This document shows positions 32,216 to 41,439 of a DNA stretch of 64,000 bases, one piece after another. The stretch's first letter is position 1. Every line of letters begins with the position of its first letter. A model generated the notes under the pieces. That model made no database searches. It was not told the DNA's origin and saw only the letters and a list, made by a program, of their open reading frames with translations. Origin of the DNA: Flectonema sp. DT1601 (Eukaryota > Euglenozoa > Diplonemea > Diplonemida > Diplonemidae); contig OZ025827.1 in NCBI GenBank assembly GCA_964019425.1, positions 62,001-126,000 of the forward strand. Direction: 5' to 3'. The position numbers were made by a program, and so were the translations under genes.

Positions 32216-33535
32216 CTAATGAAGAGATTTAGACACAGCCCATCCAACAACAGGTTCAACAGTTTCTTCATCAGTGTAAACGGTTCCAAAAAGACCACTC
32301 GTAAATTTATATTCATCTTCACCCCAAGAGAAATCAGCAATAGATACCGAACTGGGGAAGTCTTGTTCGCTGTACTTTATTTTTGAATTTTTTTCAAGTA
32401 AAGCGACGTTACGCTCGAATTTGCCTTCCATGTTCATGTAAGGAAATAAAAATAATAAATATCCTTCTACACCTTTAGACTTACTTTTTGTGAACCATTT
32501 TTTCCAAAATTCCGTCGTTGGCGAACCTGCACATGACTTCTCTATTTCAGCAATTAGCGGAAGTAAAGAATCAGTCCACCAGGAGAGTGAGGAGTCGATG
32601 TCGACAAAAAGTTTAATTCTTCTTTGGATATCTCTCCAGTCATGTGGAGATCCTTTTATTTTAAAAGACGGAATTCCACCTCCTCCTTCTTCAGCAACAG
32701 AGACTGATGGGAAGTAAGTTTCATTAATATTTAACAACATCATCTCAGAAGCAATACGAGAAGTATCAGTCGACGTAACAAAGTACGGAACTATCTTACT
32801 GTGAGTCTTCTTACCAATGTGTTTACGAGTTGCTAAAGACCAACAAGAGAATAGTTCTCCCCAAGGATTCCATTGGTCTCTAACGAACTCTTCTTTACAA
32901 ACATTTAGAACAGGAAGCCCATCATTAACAATAAAGTCTTCTCTGACGAATTCACAACTCTGATGAATATGATGAGAGAGTCCGATAACAATTTGTAACC
33001 AAACACTATCAGGTGATAAAGTCAAAGCGATTTGATTATTAAATGCTATCGATGACGAGTTCACTAAAGCATTCCTCGATAAGCTTCTCACTAAACGAAA
33101 TCCGTTCGTTTCGATTCGAAGATTCTCTGCGGGAAAGTTCATTTGAAGTTTGTTCATTTCTGCATAGCCTGCTTCAGTCTTTCCAGTCAGCTGATCAGTA
33201 AAGGCTTCAGCGTAAGTTTTATAAAAGATGTCCTCCCCACTAGAGTCTAATGTCATTCTTTCAGAGTATTGCCCAAAACTGTGACCACTGCAGTCTGGCT
33301 CAGGTGCGATGTACAGAGTTGCTCCCGGCATTGGAATCCTCTCCTCGAATAGTGTTTTGGGTTGCATCCTTCTACAGAGAGCACTCCCTTTCCACACAAT
33401 GAAACCTCCGAATCCTTCATATTTACACAACTGTTTTACTTTATCGATATTCTTCGCTGACAGGATCTTTGCGTTTCTGTCTTCAAATGCATCCGTGTCA
33501 GAGTACGACGTCCACCCATCTGGAGCTGCAGTCAT
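32216..33535 (-). CDS. DUF4419 domain protein
   Basis: 439 residues in one exon. The central region matches the DUF4419 pattern: SSSIAFNNQIALTLSPDSVW, then LQIVIGLSHHIHQSCEFVRE, DFIVNDGLPVLNV, and later PSFKIKGSPHDWRDIQRRIK with SLSWWTDSLLPLIAEI. The family is widespread in fungi, amoebae and other protists and has no assigned biochemical role. The N-terminal ~80 residues are less typical. An acceptor TTTATTAG lies ~13 nt upstream of the ATG. Confidence 0.75.
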   Translation of the reverse strand: MTAAPDGWTSYSDTDAFEDRNAKILSAKNIDKVKQLCKYEGFGGFIVWKGSALCRRMQPKTLFEERIPMPGATLYIAPEPDCSGHSFGQYSERMTLDSSGEDIFYKTYAEAFTDQLTGKTEAGYAEMNKLQMNFPAENLRIETNGFRLVRSLSRNALVNSSSIAFNNQIALTLSPDSVWLQIVIGLSHHIHQSCEFVREDFIVNDGLPVLNVCKEEFVRDQWNPWGELFSCWSLATRKHIGKKTHSKIVPYFVTSTDTSRIASEMMLLNINETYFPSVSVAEEGGGGIPSFKIKGSPHDWRDIQRRIKLFVDIDSSLSWWTDSLLPLIAEIEKSCAGSPTTEFWKKWFTKSKSKGVEGYLLFLFPYMNMEGKFERNVALLEKNSKIKYSEQDFPSSVSIADFSWGEDEYKFTSGLFGTVYTDEETVEPVVGWAVSKSLH

Positions 33536-34109
33536 TTTACAACAAATCTAATAAATAATAGAAACGGGTGTTTGAGAAATATATTAATAACTCTTCAAAG
33601 TGATAATGAGTAACTTGTCTGCTGAACTGGTTGCTCTTATTCTTTGACGTCAACTCAGATGTGATGTAACCGTCTTGATATCTAAAAAAATAGAAAAGAG
33701 ATAAATAAAACCACAACAAGAAAACATCAAAAGAGTCGGTTTCTAAAGTTGTTGGACGAAGAGCCAAGAAAATAACTAAAAAAAAAAAAAAAAAAAAACA
33801 GAATTGTTTGTTGGTAAATTCACTTTACTGGATAGTTTATTCTAATCTTCCAAAAGAATAAACTCCAACTCTCCCAGTGTTCTATTAAATAAGTTTTTAT
33901 TTGTAACATAACCAGAAGACAAAAAAGGTAGCCAGAGGTGAATTGGGCAGAGTAATATAAAACCGAAATCTAATTTCTATTTAGCGGATCGAAGTTTTTC
34001 CACTTTTTTTGTTAAATCTCAAGAAGGGGCGGACCTTTAAATTCGGTCGTCAAGCTCTTGGGGCAACAGAAGATAGCTGGAACCATAAAAGACTTAACAC
34101 CAGACAACA
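33536..34109. other. Intergenic
   Basis: 574 nt with no supported gene. It holds an A-run near 33779-33798 and the 3' flank of the meckelin gene. Confidence 0.5.
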
Positions 34110-37100
34110 CTACGATATTAGAAATCTGGGGTCAACAGCCTGACTAGAGAGTTGTAGGTACGAAGCTCTCCTTCGTACGATAATGCCTCCGAAATATAAA
34201 ACAGCAACCGTCGTTGCAGCAAACCAAGTGCTCTTCATAAGAGCATCAACGGTAACAAATATTATCATCTCATGAAGATGGATTGCTGAGTCAGCTCCCA
34301 AAAGTGTTATTTGAGACGACCAAGAAGGTCCAACAGTCATACCCATGAACCATGGAGGAAGGTAGAATGCCATGTCTTTGTTTGAAGTTGATTGCTGCTG
34401 TTGCTGTTGTTGTTGTTGTTGTTGCTGTTGAGGAAAGTCAGTTCGTTGAAGAGGATTCGGAGGAGGAATATTAAGCAAAGAACAGAGACTCGCATAATTT
34501 GTAAACATATTATGATAAGCTGCAAACACAGAACTCTTTAATGATGTTTGTAAACCTTGGACCACTTCACAAGATGAAGTAGACTTCCAACCAGTAACAC
34601 GCACTCCATGCAACCACTCAAAACACTTCCTCCTACGTACTCTCGCAGATGTAAAGGAGCGAGGCTTCACAGAAGTTGCCAACGTAATAATTTCTTTATA
34701 GATCTTTTGATTAAAGAATAATTGAAATGCCCGAGGAGGGGGAAGGTTAAAACCAACACTCGTTGCCGCATCAGCCTCCTTGAATTGCTGCATCGATACA
34801 TCAGCAGTTGGTTGTTTCCCGTTGGTACAAACACCATGAAGATACCACCCTGATGACTGAGTCTCTGTAATTATAATTGATACGTTTGCGTTTGGTAATA
34901 CTGACTGTTCGAACTGTTCACATGAAGAAGGAGCGAGGACAAGTCTCGAAGCTGATTGTAGAAACAACCAAGAGATTGATGAGATGACACAAATAAGACC
35001 ACTGAGAGTAATTCTTAATATTGAATTAGTTGAGAATTGATAATATTCAGATCGAACACTATTCGGATCTCCAACAGAGACGGGATCTCTTGTAGTTGTA
35101 GACCTTCTATTCGTAACAGAACTCACATCAGTTGTTGTAATCGCTAAGTAACCCATCGCTAATGACACAAACATAATCCAAACAATACACCAGATTGATC
35201 TCCAAGTTCTCTTTGACATCAGCCGCCTCAGTTCGTTTGCAACAAATAGTTTTCTCCAAAGAGATATGGTCGCTTCACTTCCCTCATCATGCTTCTTACG
35301 AACATCTTTTCCCTTTTTCTGTTTCACGGGTTTAGTTTTTGATTTCTTAATGTCCTTTTTATCCTCCCCTTTGTCGCTGCCTTGTTTTTCTTCAAGTTCT
35401 ATCTCATTACTTTCATCCGTTGGAGTCTCCCAGTCCAGTAGTAAGATTTGTATATCTGAAGTCATCTGCCTGCGATAACAAAAAATAATACCAACCACAC
35501 TAAGACAGAGAGTTGTAACAGTGAGTGGATAGAATACATCACCAAGACCACTAGGTAATGCTCTTGTTATGCTTTTACTAGTATCGTGTTTAAATTCTAA
35601 ATAATATGCACAGGAAGCTAACCAAGTAATAACGGCAAAGAGAGGAGCACAGTATGAAGCAAAGATACCAAACAACACTAACAGGTAACGATCAATTGAC
35701 TGAAGAGTCGCTGAAAAAGCAGCGGATCGAGCAGCTGCATCAATACAGTAAGTACCTTGAGAGATATTACCTTGATTTGACCAAGGAGAACATTGATGAG
35801 GAAATAGTGAAGAAGAGTTGTTTGAGTTGCTTATAAAGATGTCTTCTCCTTCTTTTGTTTGTCGAAGACGCCACTTTGAATCAACAGAGAGAATGATTGC
35901 CGAGTCAGATGTTCTAATCCAAGTCACCTCACCACTCTGTTCTACTAAATGGTAATGACCTGCTGCTTCTGGTATTTGATTTGATCCAAAATAAAGTTTA
36001 TCAGGAGGATTCTTTTCTACTTCTGTTGCAACAGGCACATCACTCTGTGACCAGAAATTGTTATACAGCGAAAATGTAACCCAAACCCTTGTTAGAGCCC
36101 ACAAACCACAAATAAAAGAAACAACTGCAGTAACGCTTATGATTGAATCTCTGAATGCTCTGTCTTCACCAGGTGAAGTCCATTCGATTTTAAACGTCAC
36201 ATCCGGCAATGAAACATCTAATAGATCCCCGTCTACAGTTACTACTTCCTTAACAAGACTCACTGGAAGTGTATCATGTCCAACAGCAATAATTGGTTTG
36301 GAAAATGTTCCATTTCTGTGAACGATTGATTTCAAATAAAAAGAAGAAGCATATCGAATGTATCCTCCGACTAATCCACTACTCCCCTTTGTTGTGAAGG
36401 AAATTGAATCGTAAAGAACAAATCTTTGAGACACAGGCTCTACTATGTCACTATTTGTTCCACTACCTCGATAACTCATAAACAGCTGCATGATCCTCAC
36501 TTCATCTGAGCGCGATGTGTTAGACGTCGATGGTTGATTCGAAATTTGAAAACTTTTTATAAAAGAAAGACTTAAGTCTGATCTCACCTTCGTAATGACA
36601 CCAGTCTTTATAAACCAGTCGAGATAGGAACTCGGTAATGATGAGGATTCGAAGATCTCAGTTGTCACAGCGTAGAACCCATCCTTTAACACTTCTCCAG
36701 TAACTCCATTCCACTCCATCGCCAGTAGTGTGAATGCCGCATTGTTAGTAACAGAAAGCTTTCTTGAGCCACCCTTTCCAGGTAGGTATTTAGGTTCAAC
36801 GTATGTCATAATTGGAATTACTTTTGTTGTTGTGTTTTGTTCTATTTGTTGAATTGCTCTACAGCCTGCTGCTTGGCTATCCCACAAGTCGATGACACAA
36901 TAATTAAATAACATATCACAACTTGTTGTCTTACCATCCCTACAGTTATACGCATGAATATCAACATCCTTCATTACTATTGATGATTGACTTATTAGAT
37001 TCCAGTCAGTTGATAAATCTTTTGGATGACATTTACCAGTAGTTCGTAATGTGAATCCAGTAGGACACAATCTTGTGGGTTCTGGTGGATTCTTAACTAC

Positions 37101-37364
37101 TCTACAACGAGGGTAATCAAGTCGAACTCCTTGAATAGAATCAAAGTGAAGATATCCTTCTGGGCAGTTACACGTCGAGTTCGTTGCAGTTCCTGGCAGT
37201 GTGATAGATGCGGCCTGACATTCCAGACATCTGCCGTCAGTATTACTTGTGTAAGTAGGACAAGAAGTACAGTTGCCATTCAACCAACCAGACTGATTCC
37301 ATGAAACCCACCTGTCGCACTTGTGAAATCCGACTACTGCTGCAGTCATTACCGTTGTGAACAT
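34110..37364 (-). CDS. TMEM67: Meckelin (TMEM67/MKS3), ciliary transition-zone membrane protein
   Basis: 1084 residues, single exon (human 995). The Cys-rich extracellular N-terminus at ~14-110 has paired CxxC motifs (GNCTSCPTY, GRCLECQAASI, TCNCPEGYL). A beta-rich ectodomain follows, then a first membrane helix at ~407-432 and the characteristic block CAPLFAVITWLASCAYYLEF, YPLTVTTLCLSVVGIIF and SDIQILLLDWETPT, as in meckelin before its cytosolic loop. The loop carries a Lys/Asp-rich insert. A pure Gln tract (~13 Q; 34388-34428 in DNA) lies near residue ~985, before the last membrane helices. Meckelin gates membrane protein entry to cilia with other MKS-module proteins, so the organism should build a cilium. 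The N-terminal signal peptide looks short (MFTTVMTAAVVGF), and a first exon may be missing. Confidence 0.88.
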   Translation of the reverse strand: MFTTVMTAAVVGFHKCDRWVSWNQSGWLNGNCTSCPTYTSNTDGRCLECQAASITLPGTATNSTCNCPEGYLHFDSIQGVRLDYPRCRVVKNPPEPTRLCPTGFTLRTTGKCHPKDLSTDWNLISQSSIVMKDVDIHAYNCRDGKTTSCDMLFNYCVIDLWDSQAAGCRAIQQIEQNTTTKVIPIMTYVEPKYLPGKGGSRKLSVTNNAAFTLLAMEWNGVTGEVLKDGFYAVTTEIFESSSLPSSYLDWFIKTGVITKVRSDLSLSFIKSFQISNQPSTSNTSRSDEVRIMQLFMSYRGSGTNSDIVEPVSQRFVLYDSISFTTKGSSGLVGGYIRYASSFYLKSIVHRNGTFSKPIIAVGHDTLPVSLVKEVVTVDGDLLDVSLPDVTFKIEWTSPGEDRAFRDSIISVTAVVSFICGLWALTRVWVTFSLYNNFWSQSDVPVATEVEKNPPDKLYFGSNQIPEAAGHYHLVEQSGEVTWIRTSDSAIILSVDSKWRLRQTKEGEDIFISNSNNSSSLFPHQCSPWSNQGNISQGTYCIDAAARSAAFSATLQSIDRYLLVLFGIFASYCAPLFAVITWLASCAYYLEFKHDTSKSITRALPSGLGDVFYPLTVTTLCLSVVGIIFCYRRQMTSDIQILLLDWETPTDESNEIELEEKQGSDKGEDKKDIKKSKTKPVKQKKGKDVRKKHDEGSEATISLWRKLFVANELRRLMSKRTWRSIWCIVWIMFVSLAMGYLAITTTDVSSVTNRRSTTTRDPVSVGDPNSVRSEYYQFSTNSILRITLSGLICVISSISWLFLQSASRLVLAPSSCEQFEQSVLPNANVSIIITETQSSGWYLHGVCTNGKQPTADVSMQQFKEADAATSVGFNLPPPRAFQLFFNQKIYKEIITLATSVKPRSFTSARVRRRKCFEWLHGVRVTGWKSTSSCEVVQGLQTSLKSSVFAAYHNMFTNYASLCSLLNIPPPNPLQRTDFPQQQQQQQQQQQQQSTSNKDMAFYLPPWFMGMTVGPSWSSQITLLGADSAIHLHEMIIFVTVDALMKSTWFAATTVAVLYFGGIIVRRRASYLQLSSQAVDPRFLIS

Positions 37365-37692
37365 CTCTTAGTTGAAACCTTTTCAGCTGACCATTTGATT
37401 GAATTCTTTTATTTTCACAACCTGGATAGAAATAGAGGTTCCATGAAGTGTTTGCCCAGATCCAATTTAATGAATAATGAGAATAGTACTACAGATGCTA
37501 CTCTACTACAGCTCAGTTTTAAATATCCTCCTCGCGTACCATAGTCGGTCGTGTAGGAACTGAGAAGAACTTTAATAACATCAACTCAGAGTATCGGGAG
37601 GAGGTTTTTACAAATCAACGGAACAAATAAATTTGATTGAGCGAATTTGGTAATACGAATATCAAACAACAGAATCTCTACTCAGGTCACTC
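37365..37692. other. Intergenic
   Basis: 328 nt. No gene seen. It may hide a missing signal-peptide exon for meckelin, but I found no convincing ATG plus donor. Confidence 0.45.
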
Positions 37693-38299
37693 TCAGTCGG
37701 TGAATCTACGAGCCATGGCTGCTGTCTTCTTTGGATCTTTCTTGGCTTCGTCAACAGCCTGTTTTTGGTTGGTGTGCTTTTTTCGTGGGTCCCAGCGAAA
37801 AAAGAATTTGGCAAAAGAACTATACAGAAAATAGTAATATAACACTTGTTGATGTTTTTTGTTTTTGCACAAAACCGTGAACCGACTTAAACTGATAAAG
37901 CTAAAGGAAGTTTACGTGTGCTGCTAACATTCTTTTTCGTTCTTACAATACAAATAAAAGTAATGAAACCTTGTTGACTGCAGCTTCCTTCATTCCTTCT
38001 CCAAACCCGTTGAAGTCGTTCTGTTTAGTAGTTTTGTTTTGTTTTGTTTTCTTTGACTGAGATAATGAAAAGTATTAAATACTTACCTCAGCTTTTGTAA
38101 AAACACTTCCGACATTCCAAAGATTTCCATCCTGCAGATACTTCATCTTCGCTGTCCATATCAAAGTACACAACACCAAACCCGATAGAATACAAGTAAA
38201 GAATATTGCGAATACATAATTTTCTCTTGAAGGCGGTCCCGGTAGGAAACTCAACGCTGATCCTGAAAACGGTGGACCAGGAGTGACTGGTGTCGGCAT
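37693..38299 (-). CDS. Small single-pass membrane protein, three exons
   Basis: Exons 38087-38299, 37970-38020 and 37693-37758 give 109 residues. Intron 1 (38021-38086, 66 nt) has donor GTAAGT and CTACTAAACAG at its end. Intron 2 (37759-37969, 211 nt) has donor GTTTCA and acceptor AAAACAG. All joins are phase 0. The protein has a Pro-rich N-terminus (PTPVTPGPPF), one strong membrane helix (~27-50: ENYVFAIFFTCILSGLVLC) and a helical, Lys-rich C-terminus (GEGMKEAAVNK then AVDEAKKDPKK). No family recognised. The exon 3 boundary is less certain, since an upstream AG would lengthen it in another frame. The ATG lacks a good pyrimidine tract. Confidence 0.6.
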
Positions 38300-38604
38300 A
38301 TTGTTATTCCCTCAGTGCTTTTTTTTTTTTTTTATAAAAATTAAAAATTATTTCAAAAACTCGTAACATAATCATAACTTTTTAATAAGAAACCAAACCA
38401 CCACCTTTTCTGTTACTTTTCCAACAGACTACCGACCATCGGTTAGGTAGACCCTTAAATAGAACCGTGTCGTTAGTTCAGATGGTTAAGTTAATAAAAC
38501 ATTTCCAGTTTTCGTGTAAAAAATATGCGTTTTTCACACTTTAAGTGAGTCGGTTGCACACTCTGGAACAGAAGCTGTCAACGGAGTACAAATAGGTTCA
38601 TGTG
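38300..38604. other. Intergenic
   Basis: 305 nt, AT-rich, with a T-run (38318-38333). A tRNA-like D-arm phrase near 38470 has no accompanying T-arm. No gene. Confidence 0.5.
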
Positions 38605-39513
38605 TTACCATTTCAGTCTCCTGCCATCGTGGTAGAATCCACCCGATGTCTTTGTCTCAGTAAGAGTGTTGCAAATGTGAAAAGCCGCGTGTTTGATAGG
38701 TTTCTTACCATTAGGGTTCATTGTAGTGCTAATACTACCAGGATGAATGGCATTAATTATAAATTTATCTGAGTCGGTACTATTCACAGTACGAACATAT
38801 GCAGACACGAGATTCTTACTCATCGCATACGGAAGAGCATTCGCAATAGCTTTTGGTAATTGGGATTCCAACTGATGTCGATAATCATTAGCGATACCCG
38901 TGACATCATCTGGTTTAACAGCTTCTGCTAACGCTTTACGAACTGACTTACTTTTAATGTGTTTTAGTTGACCATAGTTACTCGATACTAAAATAACACT
39001 TCCTCCTTTTGATATGAATGGAGTGATGGCTTCTAATGTACCTTTTGTCCCTAAGTAGTTTATTGTAATGATTTCATCAGCTGTTTCTTTAGTGTATGGA
39101 GGATTTGAGTTCGTACCCGCATTTAAGACCACGTGTGTGATGACAGCATTCATATCATTTAATGTACTTCGGATACGTTCGTACGTTCGACCAGCTGAGA
39201 ACCCCCACATTTTTCTTAAGTCAACGATGAGTGGTTCTATGATGCAGTCTGGATTTTCTCGTTGAACGATCTTTCCTTTCTTTTCGTCTCTCACTCCGAC
39301 TATTACTTTAAATCGTAATTCACATAATCTCTTTACAATACCAGATCCTATTCCTTTATTACCTCCTGTTATAAATGCGTATTCCTTTGAATCTTTCTCA
39401 TGAGAGATTCTTATATTGTCGTTCTCGACTTGATCTGCACCACTGAATGCAATCATAGCGACTACACTGGACAATAGTAAGACTGCGCATACTACTCGCT
39501 GCTGCCTTCTCAT
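38605..39513 (-). CDS. Secretory-pathway short-chain dehydrogenase/reductase (carbonyl reductase-like)
   Basis: 302 residues. The N-terminal hydrophobic segment (~7-25, VVCAVLLLSSVVAMIAF) acts as signal peptide or anchor. The Rossmann motif ITGGNKGIG sits at ~48-56, NAG at 131-133 and ILVSSNYG at ~174-181. The catalytic pair YxxxK is Tyr229/Lys233 (YAMSK). The GNKGIG form and layout resemble carbonyl reductase CBR1-type classical SDRs using NADP(H). The substrate is unknown and the likely location is the ER or another endomembrane lumen. The 5' boundary is excellent: ATATTCAACAG lies 15 nt before the ATG. Confidence 0.88.
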   Translation of the reverse strand: MRRQQRVVCAVLLLSSVVAMIAFSGADQVENDNIRISHEKDSKEYAFITGGNKGIGSGIVKRLCELRFKVIVGVRDEKKGKIVQRENPDCIIEPLIVDLRKMWGFSAGRTYERIRSTLNDMNAVITHVVLNAGTNSNPPYTKETADEIITINYLGTKGTLEAITPFISKGGSVILVSSNYGQLKHIKSKSVRKALAEAVKPDDVTGIANDYRHQLESQLPKAIANALPYAMSKNLVSAYVRTVNSTDSDKFIINAIHPGSISTTMNPNGKKPIKHAAFHICNTLTETKTSGGFYHDGRRLKW

Positions 39514-41439
39514 AGTTTATGGCAGCCCTGTTGAATATAAAAAGGTTTTCACAAAAACGTCAAAAAAGAGTAATTTCTACAGCAATTAGAGTGACTGCTG
39601 TAAGTGAGAGCCACAGCCACTAATAAGATCTCCTATTTAGGTGGGAATGATCTTATCACTGACTTACCTTGTGGACAAATAAGAGGATTACATTAGTCTA
39701 AATTACTCGTTTTCATAAACAAATAAAAACAATGGGATAAACAAGACTAACAAGCAATCCAACAAAAATATGTCTTAAATTAAGTTAATGATCAGAAAGG
39801 TCAACCTTAATATCGGTGGATAACTCGTCGTCAATGTTTTCGATAAAACATTAATTAATTAACGAGTTACTGTGACCAGAATAACAAAATCTTACAGAAT
39901 CGCATATCAAAAAATAAATTTAAGAAAAAAAGGGAAAACAAAGAAAACAATTCTCCACTGCCGTCTGCCGTTCGGTAACACACTCGTCGCTCACTCAATA
40001 CAAACTGTAGACTGCAAAGACTTCGAGGAAGATCTTCCAATGATGTCAAAGCAACACAGCACATGTTTGATGGAAAAGGCCATACACATTCTCCTGACAA
40101 ACTACTGCAAGAAAACAGAATAAAGAGAGAAAAGTGATAGTAAGTTACCTCACTGCACATTGCAATACTCACCTGCTGTTATTAACAAACCTGACGGGTA
40201 TTAAACACAGCGGCTTGTGTGGCACCAGCAACTTCCAAAGTGAGCACCATAAAGTGAAAAGGACAAGAAACAAATCATTCACTTCTTTGCAACGACAATT
40301 CCGTTGATAAAACTGATCCCGAAATTATACATAATTTAGTACATACAACCACTGAGGAATCCTTGGAAGGACAGGTGAAGAAAGATTCTTAATTAGCAAA
40401 TACAGAACTGATGACTACGAGGGGTTTGGGTAGCCCGCATCAGTAAGGACCCAATTCCGATGATTGTAGTTCTATAGCTTCGGCTGGAAGTGATTGACTC
40501 CCAGCTCCCACTTTGCCCAGAGGCTAACAAGTTGCTAAAGAGAATAAAAGAAAAATGATCTGGGGCGTGAGGGGTATTTTTTTTTTATTTTATTTGTATT
40601 TGGATGGGGTGTGAGAGCTAGGGTGAAAAAATAAAAAATGCTTTTTATTCCATGTAGAGCATCTTTCTTTATAGTCAAAACATCGAAGACTGCTGAGATG
40701 GCTAATTGTCCCGGCGGTTGCGCCTCACTCGATGAACGGAAAGTAATTGGCGCAAACATCAAAATGTTGCGCAATCAAAGTCACGAACTGGCTCATGGAT
40801 CCTTCATCTTATGAATGTCCCATTCAAGTAAACAGAACACTCTTTTGAATAAAAATAAGGAAAACAATAAAAGACAAGCAGGAGTGAAATCAGAAGAAGC
40901 GACAATAAGAATGCACTACAAAGTGGAAGGTCAGCACTTCACATTTTAGTGATGCTCATTCATACAAGAAAACAACTGACCACAATTCCGGCAACTGTAG
41001 TAAAACACAACAACAAGTTGTAGTAACATAAATCAAGGAAAACACAACAACAAGTTCAAAAAGGAAAAGAGGGGGGCACTTGGGTAAATCAAGGGTTAAC
41101 ACGCAACAAATTAGACATGAATCATTGTTACTGGATTCCGTCCACACAAAATCGCATGCTTTAAATAAACTACCAGAGAAAGAAATGCTGTCAAGTCAAA
41201 TTGACCCGGGGACCACGCACTACAGGTTGAGCATCCCATGCCCTGCAGGTCGTTACAGCTTGAAAACATTAATGCATTAATGGGAAACTTAATAAAATTA
41301 TCTGAGTGGGTAGTAACGGGGGTGAGATAAAAAAAGAAAAATAAAAATAACATGACAAGAATACGCTGGTTCGTAGCTCACTACCAGTAAAGCCTTTCTA
41401 CCAGTCTGATAATCAAATTGTCCACAACAACACAAAACT
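39514..41439. other. Long gene-poor interval
   Basis: 1.9 kb without a confident gene. Seen here: an 8-bp stem inverted repeat at 39623-39656 (ATAAGATC/GATCTTAT), a strong minus-strand pyrimidine tract with TTGCAG acceptor near 40106, and a possible two-exon microgene listed separately at 40046-40250. A frame at 40535-40774 is partly GC-rich but lacks splice or start support. Confidence 0.5.
40046..40250 (-). CDS. Possible spliced microgene (35 residues), weak
   Basis: The ATG at 40248-40250 opens a 20-codon exon (MVLTLEVAGATQAAVFNTRQ) ending exactly at a CAG|GTTTGT donor (40190). After a 97-nt intron with a strong pyrimidine tract, acceptor GTCAG at 40094 joins in phase to a 15-codon exon (ENVYGLFHQTCAVLL) and a TGA. 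The splice grammar matches other introns in the window, but the product is tiny and matches nothing I know. It could equally be part of a noncoding transcript. Confidence 0.2.

Noticed and set aside
38465-38530. tRNA-like sequence (TTAGTTCAGATGGTTAAG)
   Set aside because: Only a D-arm-like phrase; no anticodon stem or T-arm follows.
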